A stretch of 64,000 bases of DNA from Azoarcus_F sp048158365. Its GTDB lineage: Bacteria > Pseudomonadota > Gammaproteobacteria > Burkholderiales > Rhodocyclaceae. Positions 26,876 through 38,339 of the stretch are shown here, piece after piece; position 1 is the stretch's first letter, and every line of letters starts with the position of its first letter. A program made the position numbers and the translations under genes. A model generated the notes under the pieces. The model was not told where the DNA came from. It made no database searches and saw nothing but the letters and a program-made list of their open reading frames with translations. The DNA lies in assembly GCA_048158365.1 (NCBI GenBank), contig JBLLNL010000004.1; one strand, written 5' to 3'.

Positions 26876-27076
26876 GGGGAGGAATCGGCGCATACGGGTG
26901 CGTCGCCGCTGAAATGCGATCCCTGCATGGCGGCTGCTTGTAGAATGGCGCGCCAGACGAACTCGGCGGGCGTCGCCCGACGGGTCCAAGGTGTTCATCT
27001 GCGGTCCGCGCCGGGTCGGCGGACAGCGCCGACGACATGCGATGGTGGGTCCGTTCCGCCGCCAGGAGTCCAGTCG

Positions 27077-27790
27077 ATGAGTTATGCCAACTCCAGAATT
27101 CCATCGAGCGCGCAGCAAGGGGTGCATGCGCAGTTGCCACGCCTGGTCGCCCGCCATCTGGCCGAGCCCTTCCGCAAGCCCTACGCGCAGTACAACCGCG
27201 ATGCATTCGAAGCGGGCCTGGCCGGCTGGGACGGGCGGGCGCCGCTGATTCTGGATGCGGGCTGCGGCGTCGGTCACAGCACGATCGAACTCGCGCGTCG
27301 CTATCCGGATCACTGGGTCATTGGCGTGGATCAGTCGGAGGACCGCCTCAACCGGCGCAAGCCTTATCCGGACGCCCTGTTGCCGAGGAACATGGCGTTC
27401 GTGCGCGCCGACCTGGTCGACTTCTGGCGGCTCTGCGCGGATGCCGGGTTGCGCCTCGCGCGCCACTACATCCTGTACCCGAACCCGTGGCCTAAAGTCG
27501 GACACGTCGGGCGTCGCTGGCACGCGCATCCGGTATTCCCGTTCATTGTGCGCCTTGGCGGGGTGCTGGAGTGCCGCAGCAACTGGGATGTCTATGCGCA
27601 GGAGTTCGCGTTGGCGCTTGCGCTCGTGTGCGGACGTCCGGTGACCCCGGATGTCTTCGAAGCGTCGGTACCGCTCACACCGTTCGAGCGCAAGTATCGG
27701 GATTCGGGGCAGCGCCTGTATCGGGTCGTGCTCGACCTGGACGGCGGTGTGCGTGCCGAGGGCGGTCCGGCGACGGCCGAGGGCCCCTGA
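27077..27790 (+). CDS. SAM-dependent methyltransferase, TrmB-like
   Basis: The 237-residue protein has methyltransferase motif I (LILDAGCGVGHSTIELA), acidic loop VIGVDQSEDRL, and the segment YPNPWPK that is a hallmark of TrmB (tRNA m7G46 methyltransferase). It is more divergent than true TrmB, so it may be a paralogue with a different RNA target. The start is the ATG at 27077 behind GGAG. Its stop overlaps the start of the next gene (TGATG), so the two are translationally coupled. Confidence 0.8.
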   Translation: MSYANSRIPSSAQQGVHAQLPRLVARHLAEPFRKPYAQYNRDAFEAGLAGWDGRAPLILDAGCGVGHSTIELARRYPDHWVIGVDQSEDRLNRRKPYPDALLPRNMAFVRADLVDFWRLCADAGLRLARHYILYPNPWPKVGHVGRRWHAHPVFPFIVRLGGVLECRSNWDVYAQEFALALALVCGRPVTPDVFEASVPLTPFERKYRDSGQRLYRVVLDLDGGVRAEGGPATAEGP

Positions 27791-28128
27791 TGACCGCCGC
27801 CGATCTCGATCCGTGCCAGCGCTGTGGTGCCTGTTGCGCGGCCTTCAGGGTGGACTTCCATGTATCCGAACTGGCCAGTCGTGCGCCCGCGGGCGTACCC
27901 GATGCGATGACGCTGCCGGTCATCGCGACGACCGTGCGCATGCGCGGCACCGACGACGCGCAGCCGCGATGCTGCGCGCTCGAGGGGGACCTCGGCCGGC
28001 AGGTGGCCTGCTCGATCTATGCGGCGCGCCCGTCGCCATGCCGGGAGTTCGCGCCTTATGCTGCGCTCGGTCTCGGTGACCCCGCCTGTGATCGGGCGCG
28101 TCGCCGCCATGGTTTCCCGCCGCTCTGA
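27790..28128 (+). CDS. YkgJ family cysteine cluster protein
   Basis: The 112-residue protein has the N-terminal cysteine cluster CQRCGACC (residues 9-16) followed by further Cys (CC at 61-62, C74, C84, C100), as in the YkgJ/UPF0153 family believed to bind zinc or iron. The ATG shares its A with the TGA stop of the TrmB-like gene. Joint translation suggests the pair acts together, perhaps in RNA modification, but that is inference. It converges on the Ap4A phosphorylase-like gene. Confidence 0.85.
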   Translation: MTAADLDPCQRCGACCAAFRVDFHVSELASRAPAGVPDAMTLPVIATTVRMRGTDDAQPRCCALEGDLGRQVACSIYAARPSPCREFAPYAALGLGDPACDRARRRHGFPPL

Positions 28129-28154
28129 TCCGTTGCAGTGTTCGCGAGACGTGG

Positions 28155-29057
28155 TCAGGCCGCGACTTCGGCCAGCAGGCGCAACGGGCCGATCTCGCGG
28201 ACCAGCTCGATCTGCGCAGCTTGGCGTACGAACAGCGATCCGGCGAATCCCAGCGCATTGATCGAGATGTCCCGATAGCGCTCGCGGCTTCGAGGTACGA
28301 CCAGCATCCAGTCGCGATCCACGATCAGGTTGTAGGGCGGCATCGGGTCCACGTCGGTCGGCAGATCGAGCTGACGACATGCGATGGTGAAGGCTTGCTG
28401 CAAGGGATTGTCGGCCCGGGGCGTGTCGCTCGCCGACGCCGGTGGGATGCCGCCGTGGCGGACGAAGGCGTGCCGCCATGGGAGCCCCGGGTGGCGGGTG
28501 ACCTCGCGCGCCGGCTGGTCGGCACGCAGCCCGCTGGTCAGGCGCGCGAGGTTCGCTCCGTCGCTGCGGTCCGGGATCCATTGCAGATGTTTATGGCGCT
28601 GGCTGGCGCCCGCCTCGGTGCCGCCGTTGTAGAAGCCGATTCCGCCCAGCGTCTGCATGACCCTCAGCAGCGCGGCGAAATCCGCTCCGGTCAGGGGTGC
28701 AGTCTGTTCCTCGAAGCTTCGCGTGACGATCAGCAGGTGCTGTGCGATCACCGGATATTTGTTCAGCAGGATCAGATGTGCAGCCCCGACGCTGGCTATC
28801 AGCAGATCCGGTTCGGGTGGCAGAAACGGGTTGAAGTCCGGGTCTCGGCGGCCGGCGGCAGCGACCCGCGCAGCGTCGCGACGTGCGAGCGACGATATCC
28901 AGCGGACCATGAAGCTGACCCCTGCGTCGGATACGGTGGTCTGTTCGGTGGTGATCGGCTGCAGTGCACCTGTCGCGACGGCGCGCGCGATGACCTGATC
29001 GATGCTGTCGCTCGAAAGGGGCGGGGGCGGCATGGGGGGCGTGGGGACGACCGACAT
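28155..29057 (-). CDS. ATP adenylyltransferase / Ap4A phosphorylase-like protein
   Basis: The 300-residue protein of the Apa2/HIT superfamily would split diadenosine tetraphosphate with phosphate into ATP and ADP. Visible motifs are NPFLPPEPDLLIASVGAAHLILLNKYPVIAQHLLIVT (N-terminal fold) and the catalytic HxHxQ in QRHKHLQWIP, then YNLIVDRDWMLVVPRS. The N-terminus is Pro-rich (PTPPMPPPPL). It is a stress-nucleotide enzyme; divergent from the S4 gene. Confidence 0.88.
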   Translation of the reverse strand: MSVVPTPPMPPPPLSSDSIDQVIARAVATGALQPITTEQTTVSDAGVSFMVRWISSLARRDAARVAAAGRRDPDFNPFLPPEPDLLIASVGAAHLILLNKYPVIAQHLLIVTRSFEEQTAPLTGADFAALLRVMQTLGGIGFYNGGTEAGASQRHKHLQWIPDRSDGANLARLTSGLRADQPAREVTRHPGLPWRHAFVRHGGIPPASASDTPRADNPLQQAFTIACRQLDLPTDVDPMPPYNLIVDRDWMLVVPRSRERYRDISINALGFAGSLFVRQAAQIELVREIGPLRLLAEVAA

Positions 29058-29113
29058 GCGTTCTATTGTAAGCTCGCGCTTCGATTCATTTCATGTGCGC
29101 AGGAGCGAGGACG

Positions 29114-29344
29114 GTGATCAGCTTCGAGTTGCGGGGAGAGTTCATCCAGCTGGATCAACTTTTGAAGGCCGCCGGTCTCGTCGGAACCGGCGGCGAGGCG
29201 CATGCGGCGGTCGAGGCCGGGCGGGTGCACGTCGATGGCCGGGCCGAATCGCGCAAGCGCGCGAAGCTGCGTGTCGGTCAGCGGGTCACGATGGCGGGGC
29301 AGACGGTGCAGCTCGTTTCGCCCGCGGCGGATGCCCCGGGCTGA
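29114..29344 (+). CDS. S4-domain RNA-binding protein (YbcJ-like)
   Basis: A small protein made almost only of an S4 RNA-binding domain (EFIQLDQLLKAAGLVGTGGEAHAAVEAGRVHVDGRAESRKRAKLRVGQRV). The GTG at 29114 is preferred because AGGAGCGAGG lies directly before it, giving MISFELRGEF (76 residues); an ATG at 29093 would add 7 residues. Its last 59 bp overlap the end of the convergent kch gene. Confidence 0.88.
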   Translation: MISFELRGEFIQLDQLLKAAGLVGTGGEAHAAVEAGRVHVDGRAESRKRAKLRVGQRVTMAGQTVQLVSPAADAPG

Positions 29345-31064
29345 GCGGCAGAGCGGGCTGTCCGAACAGCTTGCGTCCCAGCCAGCTGCGGGCCTGCTCC
29401 TCGCCGGTCAGCACATAATGCAGCGCATACTCGTTGCTGAGGGTCAGCAGCAGGTCGCTGCGCGCACTGGCCGAACCGACCAGCAGCAACTCGTCGCCGG
29501 CACGAAGTGCGGTGTCGTCGCGGGGCAGGATCAGGTCGTCGTCGTCGTCCCGCTCGAGCAGCAGGATCTCGCATTCGAGCAAGAAATTGCGGTCGTGCGC
29601 ACTTCGGCGGAGGTCGTGCAAGGTGACGGACTCGCTTTTCATCAGGCGTCGGTAAAGGGCCGGCGCGCGCGACAGATTGATCCGCTCGCTCCAGACCGTG
29701 GGCACCTCCCAGCCGTAGGTGCCGGTCAGGCGCTCGAGCAGCGCGCGACACCATTGCTCGTCGCGACGCTTCATGTCGTTCAGGAAGGGCATGAGCAAGG
29801 GCGTGGTCAGCACCGCGAGGCATTCGTGCGCGATGATCTCGCTGGGCACGACGTTCACGTCGGATTCGAAGGCGTCGAACAAGGCGTGATTGACATACTT
29901 GTTCTGGCGCAGGATCACGAACAGTTCGCGGTTGAGCTCGCGCGCGGTCACCGCGGCCGACAGGTTGTCCACGTCGCTGCTGGTGCACGCGATGATGCCG
30001 ACCGCGCTCTTTATGCCGGCGCGCTCGAGCGCATCGGCGCCGGTGCCATCGCCCTGTATCCACGCGTGCTCCGCGTCGGGCGGGGCGTCGCGATCGATGA
30101 TCGTGACCGGTACGGCCTCGCGGTCGAGGGCTTCGGCCATGTAACGGCCGAACCGTCCATGGCCGCACAGCACCCACGGTCCGCGCGGCGGGTCGCGCTG
30201 GCGCTCGACGGTGGTGCCGGGCAGGCCGGTCAGCCATATCAGCAGCTGCCATGCGGCCGGGGCATGCAGCGCCAGAGACAGGTATTCGCTGAACTTCTCG
30301 AACGGGTTGATGATGTGCCGGGTGCCGAAGGAGGCCATGTTGGCACTGGTTTCGCGCGTGCTCGCCCGGCACAGCGACGGCACCGACGGCGCGAGTAGCC
30401 GCGCCGCGATCGCGACCGCCAGATTGGCCTGATCGTCATTGGTCAGCGCGAGTACGCCGGCGCAGTGTCGACTGGTGAGCCCCGCGTATTTCAGCGTTTC
30501 GGGGTTGCGCGCATCGGCCGCCAGCGCCGGCACGTCTGCGGCGTAGTTCTGCAGTTCGGTCTCGCCGATCCGGCCTTCTTTGACCTCGAGCACGACGACG
30601 CGGTAGCCGAGCCGGTCGAGGGCGCCGCAGATCAGCTTGCCGGTCTCGCCATAGCCGCACACCAGATAAAAGGGTTCGTGCAGGTTGCGCACTGCCGTGA
30701 TGAACCGCTGGGTGCTGATCGCCTGGCGCAGGTTGCGGTCCGACAGCAGCGCGAACACGCTGCCCAGCGTGTAGGCCCAGCCGACCACCGACATGTAGAT
30801 GCAGATGATGACCCACAGGCGCTGCTGGTTCGAGAAGGCGTCGGGAATTTCGCCGAAACCGATCGTGGTCGCGGTGTAGCTCATGAAATACAGCGCGTGG
30901 AAGAAGCTCATGGAGACCGGGTTGCCGTCCTCGTCCGGCACGCCGGGCGCAAGCGTGAGCCCGAGTACCGAGATCGCGATGATCACGATCAGCATGATCA
31001 GCGGCGCACGCATGCGCCGCATGATCAGGAAGAAGATGCTGTGATGGCGTGCCAGTGGGCTCAT
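29286..31064 (-). CDS. Voltage-insensitive potassium channel with two RCK domains (Kch-like)
   Basis: The 592-residue protein has a short two-helix channel part (helices near 20-38 and 84-106) with a pore filter TIGFGE at 67-72, followed by two TrkA-N/RCK nucleotide-binding domains (FYLVCGYGETGKLI from about 133, and PWVLCGHGRFGRYM about 200 residues later) and a C-terminal TrkA-C-like part. The start ATG at 31064 excludes a long non-matching extension. It lies 17 bp downstream of the DUF6394 gene. Its last 59 bp overlap the S4 gene. Confidence 0.88.
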   Translation of the reverse strand: MSPLARHHSIFFLIMRRMRAPLIMLIVIIAISVLGLTLAPGVPDEDGNPVSMSFFHALYFMSYTATTIGFGEIPDAFSNQQRLWVIICIYMSVVGWAYTLGSVFALLSDRNLRQAISTQRFITAVRNLHEPFYLVCGYGETGKLICGALDRLGYRVVVLEVKEGRIGETELQNYAADVPALAADARNPETLKYAGLTSRHCAGVLALTNDDQANLAVAIAARLLAPSVPSLCRASTRETSANMASFGTRHIINPFEKFSEYLSLALHAPAAWQLLIWLTGLPGTTVERQRDPPRGPWVLCGHGRFGRYMAEALDREAVPVTIIDRDAPPDAEHAWIQGDGTGADALERAGIKSAVGIIACTSSDVDNLSAAVTARELNRELFVILRQNKYVNHALFDAFESDVNVVPSEIIAHECLAVLTTPLLMPFLNDMKRRDEQWCRALLERLTGTYGWEVPTVWSERINLSRAPALYRRLMKSESVTLHDLRRSAHDRNFLLECEILLLERDDDDDLILPRDDTALRAGDELLLVGSASARSDLLLTLSNEYALHYVLTGEEQARSWLGRKLFGQPALPLSPGHPPRAKRAAPSAPPS

Positions 31065-31081
31065 CGTCCGCCCCGGGACGG

Positions 31082-31465
31082 TCAGCGGCGCTGCATGATG
31101 GTCTCGGCGATCAGGAAGACGACCGACACCACGTTGGCGAACAGCGCGCCCGCCGACAGCGACACGATGCGCGAGGTCATCTCGGGTGTGAGTCCGGCCG
31201 CCGAAACATGTACCGCATAACCCCACACCATCGCGGCCGCGATCAACTGCAGGTCCGCGACCAGACTGGTGGACAGATGCACGGCGCCGATCTGTGTCCG
31301 ATCGCCGAGCTTCAGCACGGTCGCGATCAGGCTCACCACCAGCGCGGCGAACAACTCGTAGATGTCGTGATGCGCCGGGTTGTCGATGTCGCCGACGAAG
31401 AAACCGAAATTGAGCGTCGCGGCCAGCACGATGAAAAAGCCGAAGAACACTTTCTCGAGGTTCAT
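31082..31465 (-). CDS. DUF6394 family small membrane protein
   Basis: The 127-residue protein has four predicted membrane helices (about 5-25, 36-52, 70-90, 100-122) and a conserved polar stretch VLKLGDRTQIGAVHLSTSLVADLQL. Function is unknown. It lies 17 bp upstream of the K+ channel in the same direction, so the two are almost certainly co-transcribed; it could be a channel accessory subunit. The start is the ATG at 31465 (MNLEKVFFGFF); the longer frame is not coding. Confidence 0.85.
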   Translation of the reverse strand: MNLEKVFFGFFIVLAATLNFGFFVGDIDNPAHHDIYELFAALVVSLIATVLKLGDRTQIGAVHLSTSLVADLQLIAAAMVWGYAVHVSAAGLTPEMTSRIVSLSAGALFANVVSVVFLIAETIMQRR

Positions 31466-31673
31466 GCGTGAATCGTCCTGTGCGGTGGCTAATGCCCGAT
31501 TATAGCCGGCAGAAAGCGGTGGTCCAGCGGTGTGCGGCGCGATGGCCCGGGTGGCTGTTTCAGGCATCGAGATCACCGTCCAGATCGGACCGCGGCACCG
31601 CTCCGGCAACGCCTGGTCCGCGTTGCCGGGGCGGTGCCGCGGATCAGCCTAGATTGCGATAGTCTCCTGGCTT
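31466..31673. other. Intergenic region after acnA
   Basis: This 208-bp gap separates the acnA stop codon from the DUF6394 start. Its main content is a very long hairpin (separate entry). No gene is evident. Confidence 0.6.
31590..31642 (-). terminator. 22-bp hairpin downstream of acnA
   Basis: Arms 31590-31611 and 31621-31642 pair over 22 positions with a single non-Watson-Crick pair, around a 9-nt loop; core CCGCGGCACCGC. It starts about 30 nt after the acnA stop. There is no U-run, so it may be a stabilising 3' structure or a rho-assisted terminator. Confidence 0.65.
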
Positions 31674-34391
<2,718 letters not shown>

Positions 34392-34548
34392 GACGGATCT
34401 CCTGGTCGGTGTTGGCAGATATCGACGGCTCGCAAGCTGGCGAGGGAAGAGCGTACAATTTGCGCGCTGCTTGAGCAAAGCTTTACGACCCCGTGCGAGG
34501 CGTGTCGTTCGCAGTCGCCGTACCGCTCCATGTTGCATTGCACCGCAA

Positions 34549-34569
34549 GTCTTATAAAAGACATATAAT
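34549..34569 (+). promoter_or_regulatory. acnB promoter with putative GntR operator
   Basis: A -10 box TATAAT is at 34564-34569; the best -35 is TTGCAC at 34538-34543 with a long 20-nt spacer. Between them lies GTCTTATAAAAGAC (34549-34562), a 14-bp near-palindrome. Its core TCTTATAAAAGA differs at one of 12 positions from the core TCTTATATAAGA of the palindrome upstream of gntR. The position between -35 and -10 is typical for a repressor site. Binding by the GntR protein is inferred. Confidence 0.5.
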
Positions 34570-34633
34570 TACTTTCACTGCCCGGTGACGTGATCCGGGT
34601 TCTCTGCCACTTCAACAATGGAAGGAAACCGCC

Positions 34634-37243
34634 GTGCTTGAAGCTTACCGTGCCCATGTCGCCGAGCGTGCCGCCCTCGGCATCCCGCCGCTGCCGCTGG
34701 ACAAGCAGCAAACCACTGAACTGGTCGGTCTGCTGAAGAATCCGCCCGTCGGGGAAGAGGATTCTCTGGTGGAACTGCTGACTTATCGCGTTCCCGCCGG
34801 TGTGGACGACGCGGCCAAGGTCAAGGCCGAATTCCTCGCCAAGGTTGCCAAGGGCGAGGAGGCCTGCGGTCTGGTTTCGCGCGCGAAGGCGACCGAACTG
34901 CTCGGCACCATGCTGGGTGGTTTCAACATCAAGCCGATGATCGACCTCCTCGGCGATGCCGAGGTCGGTGGCATCGCGGCCGAGGGCCTGAAGAAGACGC
35001 TGCTGATGTTCGACTACTTCCATGATGTCAAGGAACTGGCCGACTCGGTTGACAATCCCGCCAACGCCAATGCGAAGGCGGTGTTGCAGTCCTGGGCGGA
35101 CGCCGAATGGTTCACCAGCCGCCCGGAAGTCCCCGCGTCGATGAAGGTCACGATCTTCAAGGTGTCCGGTGAAACCAACACCGACGATCTGTCGCCTGCT
35201 CCGGATGCGTGGAGCCGTCCCGACATTCCGCTGCATGCGCTGGCCATGCTGAAGAACCCGCGCCCGGGCATCACGCCGGAAGAGGCCGGCGTGCGGGGGC
35301 CGGTGAAGTTCCTCGAAGATCTGCGCGCGAAGGGCAACCTGGTGGCCTATGTCGGTGACGTGGTCGGGACGGGTTCCTCGCGCAAGTCGGCGACCAACTC
35401 GGTGTTGTGGTTTACCGGCGAAGACATTCCGTTCGTGCCGAACAAGCGTTTCGGCGGCGTGTGCCTGGGCTCCAAGATTGCGCCGATCTTCTTCAACACG
35501 ATGGAAGACGCCGGTGCGCTGCCGATCGAACTCGATGTCAATCAGATGGAGATGGGTGACGAGGTCGAACTGCGCATCGATCAGACCACCGCCAAGGTCA
35601 CCGCGCTGAAGAACGGGGCGGTCATCGCCGAGTCGCAGCTCAAGACCGCGGTCATTCTGGACGAGGTGCGGGCCGGTGGTCGCATCCCGTTGATCATTGG
35701 CCGTGGCCTGACCACGAAGGCGCGGGAAGCTCTCGGCCTGCCGGCATCCACGCTGTTCCGCCTGCCGCAGGATCCGGCCGACTCCGGCAAGGGCTTCTCG
35801 CTGGCGCAGAAGATGGTCGGCCGCGCCTGTGGCCTGCCGGAAGGCCAGGGCATCCGTCCGGGCACCTACTGCGAGCCCAAGATGACCACGGTCGGAAGCC
35901 AGGACACCACCGGCCCGATGACCCGTGACGAACTGAAGGACCTGGCCTGCCTCGGCTTCTCTGCGGATCTGGTGATGCAGTCCTTCTGCCACACCGCGGC
36001 CTATCCGAAGCTGGTCGACGTTCGCATGCACCGCGAACTGCCGAGCTTCATCAGTACCCGGGGTGGCGTGAGCCTGCGTCCGGGGGACGGCGTGATCCAC
36101 TCCTGGCTCAACCGCCTGCTGCTGCCGGACACGGTCGGCACCGGCGGCGACTCGCACACCCGTTTCCCGATCGGCATTTCGTTCCCGGCCGGTTCAGGCC
36201 TCGTCGCGTTCGCCGCGGCCACCGGCGTGATGCCGCTGGACATGCCGGAATCCGTGCTGGTGCGCTTCAAGGGCAAGATGCAGCCCGGCGTGACGCTGCG
36301 CGATCTGGTCAACGCCATTCCGTACTACGCGATCAATCAGGGCCTGCTGACGGTAGAGAAGAAGGGCAAGAAGAACATCTTCTCCGGCCGCATTCTCGAG
36401 ATAGAAGGTCTGCCCGATCTGAAGGTCGAACAGGCTTTCGAACTGTCCGATGCGTCCGCCGAGCGCTCGGCTGCCGGCTGCACGGTGCATCTGAACAAGG
36501 CGCCGATCGTCGAGTACATGAATTCGAACATCACGCTGATGAAGTGGATGATCGCCAACGGCTATGAAGACAAGCGCACGCTCGGCCGCCGAATCAAGGC
36601 CATGGAAGACTGGATCGCCAACGGCGAACTGCTCAAGGGTGATGCCGACGCCGAGTACGCCGCGCTGATCGAGATCGACCTGGCTGACGTCAAGGAGCCG
36701 CTGGTCGCCTGCCCGAACGACCCGGACGACGTCAAGCCGCTGTCCGCCGTTGCCGGCAACAAGATCGACGAGGTCTTCATCGGTTCGTGCATGACCAACA
36801 TCGGCCATTTCCGTGCCGCCGCCAAGGTGCTGGAAGGCAAGTCGGACATCCCGACCCGCCTGTGGATCGCGCCGCCTACCAAGATGGATGCGATGGTGTT
36901 GAACGAGGAGGGCTATTACGGGGTCCTCGGCAAGACCGGCGCGCGCATGGAGATGCCGGGCTGCTCGCTGTGCATGGGCAACCAGGCGCAGATCCGCAAG
37001 GGCAGTACCGCGATGTCGACCTCGACGCGCAATTTTCCGAACCGGCTCGGCATCGATACGCAGGTCTATCTCGGATCGGCCGAGCTCGCGGCGGTCTGCG
37101 CGTTGATGGGCAAGATTCCGTCGGTGGATGAGTATCTGTCCCAGGTGCAGATGCTCGGTGCGAAGGCGGGAGAGGTTTACCGCTACATGAACTTCGACCA
37201 GATCGAGGCGTTCCGCGAGGTCGCAGACACCGTCGAGGTCTGA
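34634..37243 (+). CDS. acnB: Aconitate hydratase B
   Basis: Main TCA-cycle aconitase of proteobacteria, also able to act on 2-methylaconitate. The start is GTG with GGAAGGAAA before it; 869 residues, normal length. The N-terminal HEAT-like domain (AYRAHVAERAALGIPPLPLDKQQT) and swivel domain precede the catalytic domains, the reverse of the AcnA order. Cluster cysteines are in IGSCMTNIGHF and CSLCMGNQAQ. It is followed by a strong terminator. Confidence 0.98.
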   Translation: MLEAYRAHVAERAALGIPPLPLDKQQTTELVGLLKNPPVGEEDSLVELLTYRVPAGVDDAAKVKAEFLAKVAKGEEACGLVSRAKATELLGTMLGGFNIKPMIDLLGDAEVGGIAAEGLKKTLLMFDYFHDVKELADSVDNPANANAKAVLQSWADAEWFTSRPEVPASMKVTIFKVSGETNTDDLSPAPDAWSRPDIPLHALAMLKNPRPGITPEEAGVRGPVKFLEDLRAKGNLVAYVGDVVGTGSSRKSATNSVLWFTGEDIPFVPNKRFGGVCLGSKIAPIFFNTMEDAGALPIELDVNQMEMGDEVELRIDQTTAKVTALKNGAVIAESQLKTAVILDEVRAGGRIPLIIGRGLTTKAREALGLPASTLFRLPQDPADSGKGFSLAQKMVGRACGLPEGQGIRPGTYCEPKMTTVGSQDTTGPMTRDELKDLACLGFSADLVMQSFCHTAAYPKLVDVRMHRELPSFISTRGGVSLRPGDGVIHSWLNRLLLPDTVGTGGDSHTRFPIGISFPAGSGLVAFAAATGVMPLDMPESVLVRFKGKMQPGVTLRDLVNAIPYYAINQGLLTVEKKGKKNIFSGRILEIEGLPDLKVEQAFELSDASAERSAAGCTVHLNKAPIVEYMNSNITLMKWMIANGYEDKRTLGRRIKAMEDWIANGELLKGDADAEYAALIEIDLADVKEPLVACPNDPDDVKPLSAVAGNKIDEVFIGSCMTNIGHFRAAAKVLEGKSDIPTRLWIAPPTKMDAMVLNEEGYYGVLGKTGARMEMPGCSLCMGNQAQIRKGSTAMSTSTRNFPNRLGIDTQVYLGSAELAAVCALMGKIPSVDEYLSQVQMLGAKAGEVYRYMNFDQIEAFREVADTVEV

Positions 37244-37286
37244 TCCGGGTCCGGGGGCGACGAAGGCGTCGCCTGCGCCAGTCAAT

Positions 37287-37320
37287 GCCCCTGTCCGGCA
37301 ATCCGGCGGGGGCTTTTTTT
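37287..37320 (+). terminator. Intrinsic terminator of acnB
   Basis: GCCCC...GGGGGC with an inner TCCGG/CCGG pairing and a CAAT loop is followed by seven T (37314-37320). A clear rho-independent terminator 44 nt after the acnB stop. Confidence 0.93.
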
Positions 37321-37445
37321 CGGGTGAGCAGGGACGACAGGCGCCGTGTGGCGGAGAGGTGGGTCGTGCGGCTCGAGGGGCCGCGCATCCGGCCGCTGGC
37401 GCGCCTGCCCGCGCGGGCCCGCCGAACGGCCCGCCGGCCGAGGCT

Positions 37446-38339
37446 TCAGATACAGACGAAACTGATCGCGTTCGGGTTTCCGATGCAGCTTCCGCCCAGG
37501 GCGATATGGCCCTGACCCCGCAATACGGCTTCCTCGCGGGACAACAGGAACTCCTTCTCGCCTTCAAACCATACGAAAGTGCCGTTGCTGCTGCGATCGA
37601 CGAGCACGAACTTGTCGCCTCTCAACTCGATCTCGCAGTGGCGGCGCGATGCCCGGCTGTCACTGACACGCAGATCGGATCCGGCATCCCGACCCAGGCG
37701 GGCGATCGGTTTCTGGTCATTCAGCACCAGCGTCTCGTCGTTCAGATACAGCCTGAGTTCATGCTCTTCGTCGATATCGAAGCGGTCCATCTGCAGCAGC
37801 GTGATCTCGCCCACGCTCTCGCACTGCAGTTCGAACAGTTCGAACGGACGCGAGGCACCACGGAGCACGCGTGATTGCAGTGGGCTCAAGGCGCTCTTCC
37901 AGTCCCCAGACAGTTTCAAGCGGGTCTCGCCCGTCGTGATCGCGCGGCCGGGCGAGGCGAGTTCCACCAGCCGTGCGGCGAAGTTCACCGTTTCGCCGAA
38001 TACGTCGTGACCACTTTCGATGACCGGGCCGTGGTGGAAACCGATGCGAACCGCGAGCCGCTGTCCGGCAGAGTGGGGGAGTTCCCGGACCAGCGAATGC
38101 AGTGTCTGCGCGGTCTCGGCGGCGAGGTCCGGATCGGCCAGGACCACCATCAGGCCGTCGCCGGTGTGCTTGACGACGCGACCGCCCTTTTCCTCGACGG
38201 CGCGTTGCATGGACTTCAGGCAACGGTCGACAAGCTTGAAAGCCGAAGAATCGCCCACCCGCTCGTACAGTTGTGTGCTGCCGACCAGGTCGGCGAACAG
38301 CACCGTGCATTCATGCGGCAGGGACGATTTCTTTGACAT
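37446..38339 (-). CDS. Class III adenylate/guanylate cyclase fused to an FHA domain
   Basis: The 297-residue soluble protein has an N-terminal cyclase catalytic domain (metal-binding Asp17 in LFADLVGST and Asp61 in KHTGDG; FGETVNFAARL later) and a C-terminal FHA phosphothreonine-binding domain (ARLGRDAGSDLRVSDSRASRRHCEI...RSSNGTF, about 212-255). It would make cAMP or cGMP and dock to a phosphorylated partner. It ends 125 bp after the acnB terminator, converging on it. The target and kinase are unknown. Confidence 0.88.
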   Translation of the reverse strand: MSKKSSLPHECTVLFADLVGSTQLYERVGDSSAFKLVDRCLKSMQRAVEEKGGRVVKHTGDGLMVVLADPDLAAETAQTLHSLVRELPHSAGQRLAVRIGFHHGPVIESGHDVFGETVNFAARLVELASPGRAITTGETRLKLSGDWKSALSPLQSRVLRGASRPFELFELQCESVGEITLLQMDRFDIDEEHELRLYLNDETLVLNDQKPIARLGRDAGSDLRVSDSRASRRHCEIELRGDKFVLVDRSSNGTFVWFEGEKEFLLSREEAVLRGQGHIALGGSCIGNPNAISFVCI

